Shown here: one piece after another, positions 1 to 6,025 of the stretch | Layout of the letters: every line of letters begins with the position of its first letter | Numbering within the stretch: the first letter of the stretch is position 1 | NCBI GenBank assembly: GCA_964521105.1 | Contig: CAZFPO010000125.1 | Span: forward strand, 1 to 8,141 | Length of the DNA: 8,141 bases | Source: JAQUGA01 sp964521105 | Lineage (GTDB): Bacteria > Bacteroidota > Bacteroidia > Bacteroidales > WCHB1-69 | Direction of reading: 5' to 3' | Position numbers and translations under genes: made by a program | The notes under the pieces: generated by a model | What the model saw: only the letters and a program-made list of their open reading frames with translations | Databases searched by the model: none | What the model was told of the DNA's origin: nothing

Positions 1-16
1 ATCCATAAAAAATGTC

Positions 17-46
17 ATTCCGATCCGTCGGCTGACGGAGAGGAAT
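17..46. repeat. Palindromic dispersed-repeat piece (CATTCCGA...GGAATC type)
   Basis: ATTCC (17-21) pairs with GGAAT (42-46), and TCCGTC (24-29) pairs with GACGGA (34-39) around the loop GGCT. The two stems are separated by a symmetric GA/GA internal loop (22-23 and 40-41), which in RNA could form tandem sheared G-A pairs. The text GTCATTCCGA...GAGGAATC resembles a dispersed repeat seen in intergenic regions of many bacteria; that family link is from memory. No coding potential is apparent here. Confidence 0.6.
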
Positions 47-64
47 CCTGACAGCAGAAGGAAG

Positions 65-139
65 TCTTAACTGCGATTGGAGTTTTTGACCGTGAAAGTA
101 GGCTTTTATAGCCGTGGTGGTTTTAACCGCCGAAGGAGG
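65..139. repeat. Decayed tandem array of about four 19-bp units
   Basis: The last unit, ttttaaccgccgaaggagg (121-139), is intact: positions 122-140 are the exact reverse complement of the 19-bp unit in the array at 7875-7969. Upstream lie weaker copies: 104-120 (17 nt, degenerate), 84-102 (14 of 19 bases match the intact unit by eye) and 65-82 (about 12 of 18). The spacing is consistent with a tandem array that has lost similarity away from the last unit. Orientation is opposite to the right-hand array. Frame and stops argue against a coding role. Confidence 0.55.
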
Positions 140-198
140 TCTCATCGTAATGAAAATTATTGGACTATCTTATATTTCAATTTGGTATAACATAAATT

Positions 199-226
199 TC
201 CATTTTGAACCAGAGTGAAGAATCTG
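199..226. repeat. Second dispersed-repeat piece (CATTyTGAAC...AGTGAAGAATCTG)
   Basis: The text CCATTTTGAAC followed by CAGAGTGAAGAATCTG resembles the same repeat family as 17-46, in the same orientation but without its internal palindrome. A short inverted relative, CTTCGCTCTG, lies at 7978-7987 just after the right-hand array. Family assignment is from general recall of such intergenic repeats. Positions 147-198, between this and the decayed array, show nothing recognisable. Confidence 0.4.
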
Positions 227-236
227 TTACTTAAAA

Positions 237-266
237 TTGTACAACAATAGCTTTTGGTTATCTTTG
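237..266 (+). promoter_or_regulatory. Bacteroidota-type promoter for prfC
   Basis: TATCTTTG at 259-266 matches the -7 consensus TAnnTTTG of the primary sigma factor in Bacteroidota. A TTG at 237-239 lies 19 bp upstream, the spacing expected for the -33 element. Transcription would start a few bases after 266, leaving a leader of roughly 50 nt before the ATG at 326. This promoter overlaps the upstream in-frame TTG at 254, so that codon cannot be the real translation start if the promoter is used. Confidence 0.6.
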
Positions 267-325
267 CAACTTTATTTGAAGTTTTAAAGTCAATTATGGC
301 TTTAATTATAACAGTAGTGCATATT

Positions 326-1945
326 ATGATTAACAATCCAATTAACCAACGCAGAACTTTCGGAATTATAAGTCATCCCGATGCAGGAAAAACAACCTTA
401 ACCGAAAAACTATTGCTTTTTGGTGGAGCTATTAAAACAGCCGGAGCCGTTAAAAACAATAAAATCACCAAAACGGCGACTTCCGATTTTATGGAAATCG
501 AGAAACAAAGAGGTATTTCGGTCGCAACATCAGTCATGGGTTTCGAGTACAATGGATTTAAAATAAATATTTTAGACACGCCTGGACACAAGGATTTTGC
601 CGAAGACACCTATCGAACATTAACTGCTGTGGATAGTGTTATACTTGTTGTTGATTCAGCTAAAGGAGTAGAAGAGCAAACCCGTAAACTGATGGAAGTG
701 TGCCGAATGAGAAACACTCCGGTAATAGTTTTTATCAACAAGCTCGACCGCGAAGGACAAGACCCTTTTTCGTTACTTGATGAGATAGAACGTGAACTAA
801 AAATTCACACTCGACCTTTAACGTGGCCCATTGGTATGGGAAATACATTTAAAGGAGTTTATAGTATTTATGATAAAAATCTTCAACTTTTTTCGGCAAA
901 TAAAACCGAAATTTCGGACGATAAAATAGCTTTTGAAGACATTAATAATCCAAAATTAGACGAAATTATTGGAAACGCTCCCTCCACTAAATTGCGTGAT
1001 GATATTGGTTTTATTGAAGAGCTTTATGAACCCTTCGATAAAAGTTTATATCTTGACGGACTTTTAGCCCCTGTTTTTTTTGGAAGTGCTATTAATAATT
1101 TTGGAGTTCAGGAGTTGTTAGATACCTTTATTCGCATTGCTCCTTCTCCTTTAGGGCGAAACTCTGATACTAGATATGTAAATCCAGATGAAAAAACATT
1201 CTCGGGATTTATTTTTAAAATTCATGCCAACCTCGACCCAAATCACCGCGACAGAATTGCATTTTGCCGTATTGTTTCGGGCGAATTTGAACGCAATAAA
1301 TTTTATTATCACAACCGTTTGAATAAAAACGTTCGATTTTCGAATCCAACCAGCTTTATGGCAAACGAAAAAACGGTCGTTGAAACCTCATCTCCTGGTG
1401 ATGTAGTTGGTTTATACGACACCGGAATTTTTAAAATTGGAGATACATTAACCGAAGGGGAACAAATGAATTTTCAGGGAATTCCAAGTTTTTCACCCGA
1501 AATATTCAAGGAATTAATAAATAAAGACCCTTTTAAAACCAAACAACTCGAAAAAGGCATCCGACAACTTACCGATGAGGGAGTTGCACAACTTTTCGTT
1601 CAACAACCTGGAAATATTAAAATTGTTGGAACCGTTGGCGAATTACAATTTGAAGTAATTCAATTCCGATTATTACACGAATATAGTGCAGCTTGTACAT
1701 TTCAGCATTTAAGTTATTATAAAGCCTGCTGGATAACAAGTTCCGACAAAAAAGAATTAGACCGTTTTATGATCATGAAAAGTCGTTTGATTGCCTACGA
1801 CAAAGAAGAACTTCCTGTTTATCTTGCCGAAAGTGCATGGATGCTTAAAACCACTCAGGAATCATTTCCAAAAATTGAATTCCATTTTACTTCCGAATTT
1901 AAAACCGACCAAAAAATCATCGGTGAAGCTTCATATTGGAAATAA
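326..1945 (+). CDS. prfC: Peptide chain release factor 3 (RF3)
   Basis: RF3 is the cytoplasmic translational GTPase that recycles RF1/RF2 from the ribosome after peptide release. The 539-residue product has the whole GTPase set: G1 SHPDAGKT (16-23), G2 RGIS (62-65), G3 DTPGH (84-88), G4 NKLD (138-141) and G5 GSA (253-255). These are followed by the beta-barrel and C-terminal domains, with RF3 landmarks such as FKIHANLDPNHRDR and VGELQFEV. Length is close to the usual ~530. I chose the ATG at 326 because it gives the short lead (MINNPINQ) before RRTFGIISH that RF3 proteins have. In-frame starts at 254 (TTG) and 296 (ATG) would add a hydrophobic stretch atypical of the family, and 254 lies before the predicted transcription start. 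The flavin-reductase-family gene follows after 16 bp, so the two are probably co-transcribed. No key residue is missing. Confidence 0.96.
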   Translation: MINNPINQRRTFGIISHPDAGKTTLTEKLLLFGGAIKTAGAVKNNKITKTATSDFMEIEKQRGISVATSVMGFEYNGFKINILDTPGHKDFAEDTYRTLTAVDSVILVVDSAKGVEEQTRKLMEVCRMRNTPVIVFINKLDREGQDPFSLLDEIERELKIHTRPLTWPIGMGNTFKGVYSIYDKNLQLFSANKTEISDDKIAFEDINNPKLDEIIGNAPSTKLRDDIGFIEELYEPFDKSLYLDGLLAPVFFGSAINNFGVQELLDTFIRIAPSPLGRNSDTRYVNPDEKTFSGFIFKIHANLDPNHRDRIAFCRIVSGEFERNKFYYHNRLNKNVRFSNPTSFMANEKTVVETSSPGDVVGLYDTGIFKIGDTLTEGEQMNFQGIPSFSPEIFKELINKDPFKTKQLEKGIRQLTDEGVAQLFVQQPGNIKIVGTVGELQFEVIQFRLLHEYSAACTFQHLSYYKACWITSSDKKELDRFMIMKSRLIAYDKEELPVYLAESAWMLKTTQESFPKIEFHFTSEFKTDQKIIGEASYWK

Positions 1946-1961
1946 TTTTAATTTTCGAGTT

Positions 1962-2543
1962 ATGGCAAAAACAAACATCAAAAAAACGGAATGGGAAGGC
2001 GGAAACATGATTTATCCGCTTCCGGCATTAATGATAAGTTGTGGCAACGATGAACTTGGAATAAATATCATTACCGTTTCGTGGGGAGGAACAATTTGTA
2101 CAAAACCACCGATGTGTTCCATTTCGGTTCGTCCCGAACGGTATTCGTACGAACTAATAAAAAAAACGGGTGAATTTGTGGTAAATTTATCCACGCTTGA
2201 ACTAGCAAGAGCGACCGATTGGTGTGGCGTGCGTTCGGGTCGTGATGTTGATAAATTTAAAGAGATGAAACTCACTCCGGTAAAATCATCGAAAGTGTCA
2301 GCTCCCATGATTTTAGAATCGCCCGTAAATTTAGAATGTATTGTAAAAGAGATGTTGCCCTTGGGTAGCCACCACATGTTTTTAGCCGAAATAGTTGCGG
2401 TTCATGTAAATTCAGAACTGATTAATCCTGAGACCGATGCATTACAGCTTTTTAAAGCCGAATTGATTCACTATTCGCACGGATTTTATTACAAACAAGG
2501 AGAACAAATTGGTCGGTTCGGATTTTCGGTAAAGAAAAAATAA
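1962..2543 (+). CDS. Flavin reductase family protein (FMN-binding split barrel)
   Basis: This 193-residue protein resembles the DIM6/NTAB flavin reductase family, small cytoplasmic FMN-binding proteins that reduce flavins or act as flavoprotein partners. Supporting features are YPLPALMISC near the start (18-27), NIITVSW (35-41), the KPPMCSISVRP segment (48-58), FVVNLS (72-77) and GSHHMFLAEIV (135-145), which matches the family's G-(D/S)-H-x-x-F-x-(G/A)-E-(V/I) signature. The ATG at 1962 is chosen because the open frame upstream lies inside prfC, and the protein from here has the expected length. It has five cysteines (27, 46, 52, 88, 126), but I see no clear metal-binding cluster. The substrate cannot be told from sequence. 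It is probably transcribed with prfC, though a role in translation is not implied. Confidence 0.85.
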   Translation: MAKTNIKKTEWEGGNMIYPLPALMISCGNDELGINIITVSWGGTICTKPPMCSISVRPERYSYELIKKTGEFVVNLSTLELARATDWCGVRSGRDVDKFKEMKLTPVKSSKVSAPMILESPVNLECIVKEMLPLGSHHMFLAEIVAVHVNSELINPETDALQLFKAELIHYSHGFYYKQGEQIGRFGFSVKKK

Positions 2544-2578
2544 ATGTAATAATGACCCATTAATTTTTTAATTAATTG

Positions 2579-2586
2579 TATCTTTG
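2579..2586 (+). promoter_or_regulatory. Candidate -7 promoter element for the PepSY-like gene
   Basis: TATCTTTG is the same octamer as in the prfC promoter and fits TAnnTTTG. It lies 41 bp before the ATG at 2628 in a T-rich intergenic stretch. There is no TTG at the expected -33 position, so the upstream element is weak. No terminator hairpin is evident between 2543 and here. Confidence 0.45.
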
Positions 2587-2627
2587 GCTTATTCATTTGT
2601 TTTGTTGTAATTTAAAAATTTATACCC

Positions 2628-2967
2628 ATGAAAAAAACAATTTTATTAATGGCANNNNNNNNNNNNNNNNNNNNNNNNNNNNNNNNNNNNNNNNNNNNNN
2701 NNNNNNNNNNNNNNNNNNNNNNNNNNNNNNNNNNNNNNNNNNNNNNNNNNNNNNAAATTTTCTGATTTGCCTCAAGCGGTAAAAGATGCTATTGCCAAAG
2801 ATTTTGCAGGTTACAAAATCGAAGAGATTGAAAAAGTAGAAAAAAAAGGAGTTATTAGCTATGAAATGGAAGTTGAAAAAGGCAAGATGGAATATGAATT
2901 AACGTATGACCTAAACGGAAAATTACTCAATAAAGAGGAAAAAAAGAAAGGTAAAAACAAGGATTAA
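2628..2967 (+). CDS. Small secreted PepSY-like protein, interrupted by an assembly gap
   Basis: The visible start reads MKKTILLMA, a Lys-rich then hydrophobic beginning typical of a signal peptide, before 100 Ns. After the gap, 70 residues run from KFSDLPQAVKDAI through DFAGYKIEEIEKVEKKG and YEMEVEKGKMEYELTYDLNGKLL to a Lys-rich end at the stop. This is the pattern of PepSY-like (putative beta-lactamase-inhibitor-like) domains common in Bacteroidota exported proteins: an alpha-helical PxAVxxAI start, then YEVEV and Y/FDxNGKLL strands. Exact function is unknown. The two halves are assumed to be one gene because both fit such a protein, but the gap could hide a boundary. Coding sequence outside the gap is 27 + 213 nt, both multiples of three, so an intact gene needs a gap length divisible by three. 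The next gene follows after 14 bp. Confidence 0.65.
2655..2754. other. Assembly gap (100 Ns)
   Basis: Exactly 100 consecutive Ns, the usual placeholder for a gap of unknown length. It falls inside the PepSY-like gene directly after the ninth codon. The real missing length is probably not 100, since 100 is not a multiple of three and would put the two parts of the gene out of frame. Confidence 0.95.
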
Positions 2968-2981
2968 CATAAAACAAGGTT

Positions 2982-3482
2982 ATGACGGAACAAAATAAAA
3001 TTGAATGTTGCCCACCATTTGATGCGGAAAAATGGAACGAAAAGTTTTTTGAATGGGAAAATAAAAAATTTATTAAAGACAAGGTTTGCACCTTTTTGAA
3101 TATGCCAATAAATTTTGGCTCGGCAATGAAACGATTAGATGCTAAAGTGCGAAATTCTGATGCTGTTGTTCCGGATTGGCTATGCTTGTCTGACCACACT
3201 TCATCATGGAATATGGATTTATATCTTGCTGTTGACAAAGAAATAGAAGGTGCCGAAAACGTAGTATTAAGCGGAATTTTTTTTAGTAAAGTATTTGAAG
3301 GGTCCTTTAAAGATACCGGAAAATGGTATAAAGATTTCTTTACAAATGCCAAAACAAAAGGATTGAACGTTAATAAAGTATATGCTTGGTACACTACATG
3401 CCCCAAATGTGCTAAAAAATATGGCAAAAATTACGTGGTATTAATAGGAAAATTAGAGCAAGTTGGAAATTTAGAAAAATAA
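2982..3482 (+). CDS. Conserved protein of unknown function with CPKC motif (often labelled 'hydrolase')
   Basis: This 166-residue, probably cytoplasmic protein has no signal peptide or membrane segment. I recognise the pattern (CPxFDxxxWxxKxFEWxNKKFIKDKV, MPINFG, PDWLCLSDHTSxWNMDxYLAVDKEI, EGxFKDTGKW, YTTCPKCAKKYGKNYVV) as a conserved family found in Bacteroidota and other bacteria. It is commonly annotated only as 'hydrolase', without proof, and may have a GyrI-like ligand-binding fold; that fold is inference from memory. Notable residues are CC at 9-10, an Asp-His pair in SDHTS (71-72), and C140-P-K-C143, a CxxC that could bind zinc or act in redox. It starts 14 bp after the PepSY-like gene, so the two may share a promoter. 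AAGG at 2976-2979 is too close to the ATG to be a convincing ribosome site. A hairpin follows 4 bp after the stop. Confidence 0.7.
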   Translation: MTEQNKIECCPPFDAEKWNEKFFEWENKKFIKDKVCTFLNMPINFGSAMKRLDAKVRNSDAVVPDWLCLSDHTSSWNMDLYLAVDKEIEGAENVVLSGIFFSKVFEGSFKDTGKWYKDFFTNAKTKGLNVNKVYAWYTTCPKCAKKYGKNYVVLIGKLEQVGNLEK

Positions 3483-3486
3483 ACAA

Positions 3487-3510
3487 CAGAGTCCCATTCT
3501 GGAAACTCTG
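3487..3510 (+). terminator. Hairpin after the CPKC-protein gene, weak terminator candidate
   Basis: CAGAGT (3487-3492) pairs with ACTCTG (3505-3510). An inner CC/GG pair (3494-3495 with 3501-3502) closes a five-base loop across a small internal loop. It sits 4 bp after the stop codon, which suits a transcript end. No T-run follows (the next bases are atgatgaaaaaaa), so it is not a standard intrinsic terminator. Confidence 0.35.
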
Positions 3511-3536
3511 ATGATGAAAAAAATGTGCTGGTACTA

Positions 3537-3569
3537 AGTCGTGCCCCGACTTATAGTCGGAGTACGACT
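3537..3569. repeat. 33-bp imperfect palindrome (REP-like)
   Basis: AGTCGTGCCCCGACT (3537-3551), spacer TAT, then AGTCGGAGTACGACT (3555-3569). The 15-base arms pair with 13 Watson-Crick pairs, one G-T and one mismatch. Two alternative shorter hairpins share bases with it: TAAGTCG/CGACTTA (3535-3541 with 3547-3553) and a perfect 10-bp stem CTTATAGTCG/CGACTATAAG (3550-3559 with 3565-3574). It lies between the two gene blocks, 78 bp before the first lgt. Its GC-rich arms stand out from the AT-rich surroundings, as in REP elements. Confidence 0.65.
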
Positions 3570-3621
3570 ATAAGAATATGTGAAATCAACTTAAAAAAAA
3601 TCTACTTAGCACTTTTTCTTG

Positions 3622-3629
3622 TAATTTCG
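3622..3629 (+). promoter_or_regulatory. Candidate -7 element for the lgt-lgt-gpmA block
   Basis: TAATTTCG differs by one base from TAnnTTTG and ends 18 bp before the ATG at 3648. There is no TTG at the expected -33 distance. It is the best promoter candidate between the palindrome and the first lgt, but the leader would be very short. Confidence 0.3.
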
Positions 3630-3647
3630 TAGCATAAAATTTTTGTT

Positions 3648-4472
3648 ATGATTGCATATATTACTTGGAATATCGACCCAGTTATTGTTCAGTTAGGTTC
3701 ACTTGGAATTCGTTGGTATGGGGTGTTGTTAGCAACGGGCTTCTTTTTGAGTTATTTAACCCTTGGAAAAATATTTAAAAAAGAAAATCTTTCGCAGGAA
3801 TTGCTCGATCGTTTTGCTCTTTGGCTTGTATTAGCAACCGTAGTTGGTTTGCGTCTTGGTCATGTTCTTTTTTACGAACCAGCCTATTATTTTGCTCATC
3901 CCGGCGAAATCATAATGGTTTGGAATGGTGGATTAGCTAGTCATGGAGCCGTAATTGGCATTATTTCGTACTTGATTTATTTCACATTAAAACACAAAAT
4001 GAATCCTCTTTGGCTATTCGACAGAGTTTCGGCAGTAGTGCCAATTGCTGCAGGAATGGTTCGTATTGGCAATTTAATGAATTCCGAAATATATGGAACA
4101 CCAACCGATGTTCCATGGGCTTTTGTTTTTGTTCGCGAAGATTTATTACCTCGCCATCCATCTCAAATTTACGAAGCAATTGTCTATTTTTCCTTGTTTG
4201 CTTTTTTTGTATGGTATTATAAAAAGCTAAATGGGAAAATTCCTGCTGGACGTTTTACAGGGCTAATTTTAACTGTAATTTTCACTGCTCGCTTTTTCAT
4301 CGAGTTTGTAAAAGATGTGCAAGTTGATTTTGAAAAAGGAATGTCGTTAAACATGGGACAATGGCTCAGTATTCCGTTTATTTTAATTGGAATTGCCTTG
4401 CTAATTTATTCGTACAAAGCCAAAAGCATTCCTTCATACACCGAACCTGTTACTAAACCCAATAAGAAGTAA
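3648..4472 (+). CDS. lgt: Prolipoprotein diacylglyceryl transferase, first of two tandem copies
   Basis: Lgt is the inner-membrane enzyme that transfers diacylglycerol from phosphatidylglycerol to the lipobox cysteine of prolipoproteins. The 274-residue product has about seven hydrophobic segments and the family motifs: RWYG (22-25), WNGGLASHG (92-100) with the essential His at 99, RIGNLMNSEIYG (139-150) with Arg139, Asn142, Asn145 and Glu147, PRHPSQIYEA (168-177) and ARFFIEF (214-220) with Arg215 and Glu219. These match E. coli His103, Arg143, Glu151, Arg239 and Glu243. The residue after HG is Ala101 where the paralogue downstream has Gly. Length is normal. The C-terminal tail (SIPSYTEPVTKPNKK) is longer and more hydrophilic than in the paralogue. 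The second lgt begins 1 bp after the stop, so the two are surely co-transcribed. Confidence 0.92.
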   Translation: MIAYITWNIDPVIVQLGSLGIRWYGVLLATGFFLSYLTLGKIFKKENLSQELLDRFALWLVLATVVGLRLGHVLFYEPAYYFAHPGEIIMVWNGGLASHGAVIGIISYLIYFTLKHKMNPLWLFDRVSAVVPIAAGMVRIGNLMNSEIYGTPTDVPWAFVFVREDLLPRHPSQIYEAIVYFSLFAFFVWYYKKLNGKIPAGRFTGLILTVIFTARFFIEFVKDVQVDFEKGMSLNMGQWLSIPFILIGIALLIYSYKAKSIPSYTEPVTKPNKK

Positions 4473-4473
4473 A

Positions 4474-5277
4474 ATGTTTGTAATAAACGCAATAGTATGG
4501 TCCTTTCAGCCCGAAATAGTTACATTTTTAGGCATCACTCTTCGTTGGTACGGGATGTTATTTGCAGCCGCATTCGTGTTGGGATACTATTTAACCCGAA
4601 AAGATCTTTTAATACAAAATTTTAGCGATAAAGCCATCGATGTGTGGTTGGTTTATATGCTTATTGGAGCTATTGTTGGCGCCCGATTAGGTCACTGCTT
4701 TTTTTATGAACCTGAGTATTTTTTAGCTCACCCAATCGAAATTTTTAAAACCTGGAATGGAGGATTAGCCAGTCATGGTGGTGCCATTGGAATTTTAATA
4801 ACACTGGGAATATTTGCTTATCGAAATAAAATTTCCTATTTGTGGACGATAGACACTATTGCAAGCGTTACAGCCCTAGGTGGTATGTTTATTCGTATAG
4901 GAAATTTAATGAATTCCGAAATAATTGGTAAAGCATCGGATATGCCTTGGGCTTTTATTTTTCCAAATGTCGACCAAGTTCCCCGCCACCCCACTCAGTT
5001 GTACGAAGCCATTTGTTACTTTTTAATCTTTTTATTTCTTCAATTCTTGCATAAAAAATATCAAACTCGGGCACCTCATGGTTTTCGTATTTCATGGTTT
5101 TTGGTACTCGTTTTTGGAACACGTATTTTTATTGAATTCTTCAAAGAACCTCAGGAATCGTTTGAAGCAAATATGGTTTTAAATATGGGACAATGGTTAA
5201 GTGTTCCTTTCGTGTTGGCGGGTTCAATATTTTTAGTATTTTTATATCGAAAAATTAAAACAACAGAAAATGTATAA
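4474..5277 (+). CDS. lgt: Prolipoprotein diacylglyceryl transferase, second tandem copy
   Basis: This is a 267-residue paralogue of the preceding gene; I judge 45-50% identity by eye. All key positions are kept: RWYG (24-27), WNGGLASHGG (94-103) with His101, RIGNLMNSEIIG (141-152) with Arg141, Asn144, Asn147 and Glu149, PRHPTQLYEA (170-179) and TRIFIEF (216-222) with Arg217 and Glu221. Both copies therefore look catalytically competent. The divergence suggests an old duplication kept by selection, perhaps with different substrates, phospholipids or expression; that is inference. The gene ends in an 8-bp overlap with gpmA, where ATGTATAA holds both the gpmA start and this stop, implying coupled translation. 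Inner-membrane location is expected from the multiple hydrophobic segments. Confidence 0.92.
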   Translation: MFVINAIVWSFQPEIVTFLGITLRWYGMLFAAAFVLGYYLTRKDLLIQNFSDKAIDVWLVYMLIGAIVGARLGHCFFYEPEYFLAHPIEIFKTWNGGLASHGGAIGILITLGIFAYRNKISYLWTIDTIASVTALGGMFIRIGNLMNSEIIGKASDMPWAFIFPNVDQVPRHPTQLYEAICYFLIFLFLQFLHKKYQTRAPHGFRISWFLVLVFGTRIFIEFFKEPQESFEANMVLNMGQWLSVPFVLAGSIFLVFLYRKIKTTENV

Positions 5278-6016
5278 ATTAGTATTAATCAGACATGGTG
5301 AAAGCACCTGGAATAAAGAAAATCGTTTTACAGGTTGGACAGATGTTGACTTGTCGGAACGAGGCTTGAATGAAGCTGCTGAGGCAGGGAAAATATTAAA
5401 AGAAAAAGGTTTTGAATTTAGATTTGCATACACTTCATTTTTGAAAAGAGCCATAAAAACACTGAATATTTTACTCGAAGAGATGGATTTAATGTGGATT
5501 CCTGTGGAAAAATCGTGGCGATTAAACGAAAAAAGCTATGGATTACTACAAGGTTTAAACAAACGCGAAACAGTCGAAAAATACGGCGATGAACAAGTTT
5601 TGTTGTGGCGACGTAGCTACAACGTTCGACCACCCGAACTCCCCATTGATGACCCTCGACATCCCATAAACGATGATCGCTACAAAAACATTGGCGAAGC
5701 TGGCTCTGCTCCAGCTACCGAAGCTCTTTGCGACACGGTTGACCGTATTGTGCCCTACTGGGAAAACAACATCGCCAAAATGCTTAAAAAACACGAGCAA
5801 GTGATTGTGGCAGCTCACGGGAATAGCTTGCGAGGAATTATCAAACATTTAAAAAACATTAGCGACACAGATATTTTGACCCTAAATTTACCAACTGGAA
5901 TTCCTTATGTTTTTGAATTTGACGATAAAATGAATCTTATTAAAGACTATTTTTTAGCCGATGAAGAAACCCTAAAAAAACTTATGGACGAAGTGGCTAA
6001 TCAAGGTAAAAAATAA
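5270..6016 (+). CDS. gpmA: 2,3-bisphosphoglycerate-dependent phosphoglycerate mutase
   Basis: It interconverts 3-phosphoglycerate and 2-phosphoglycerate in glycolysis and gluconeogenesis in the cytoplasm. The 248-residue protein has the LIRHGES motif (6-12) with the phosphorylated His9, NRFTGWTDVDLSERG (18-32), Arg60 in YTSFLKRAIKT, Glu87 in RLNEKSYG (84-91), the GLLQGLNK segment (91-98), EKYGDEQVLLWRRSY (103-117) and AAHGNSLRG with His183. The C-terminal ANQGKK matches the tail of E. coli GpmA (250 residues), so this is the cofactor-dependent rather than the cofactor-independent enzyme. It overlaps the second lgt by 8 bp. The phosphoesterase gene starts 9 bp downstream. Its middle is near 50% GC by my count, well above the following gene. 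Confidence 0.95.
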   Translation: MYKLVLIRHGESTWNKENRFTGWTDVDLSERGLNEAAEAGKILKEKGFEFRFAYTSFLKRAIKTLNILLEEMDLMWIPVEKSWRLNEKSYGLLQGLNKRETVEKYGDEQVLLWRRSYNVRPPELPIDDPRHPINDDRYKNIGEAGSAPATEALCDTVDRIVPYWENNIAKMLKKHEQVIVAAHGNSLRGIIKHLKNISDTDILTLNLPTGIPYVFEFDDKMNLIKDYFLADEETLKKLMDEVANQGKK

Positions 6017-6025
6017 TTACAACAA

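Noticed and set aside
1..325. Riboswitch or tRNA in the left intergenic region
   Set aside because: I found no cloverleaf or known riboswitch core. The palindromes there are explained by dispersed repeats upstream of the promoter.
1791..1961. Longer N-terminus for the flavin-reductase-family protein
   Set aside because: The upstream in-frame extension is the out-of-frame reading of the prfC 3' end. The family length and the ATG at 1962 fit better.
2012..2377. Open frame of 121 codons on the minus strand
   Set aside because: It is a shadow inside the flavin-reductase-family gene, with no start context or recognisable domain.
2927..3427. Long open frame on the minus strand (166 codons)
   Set aside because: It lies almost wholly opposite the CPKC-protein gene, whose protein pattern is recognisable. 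The minus-strand product looks like low-complexity antisense sequence with no known motifs.
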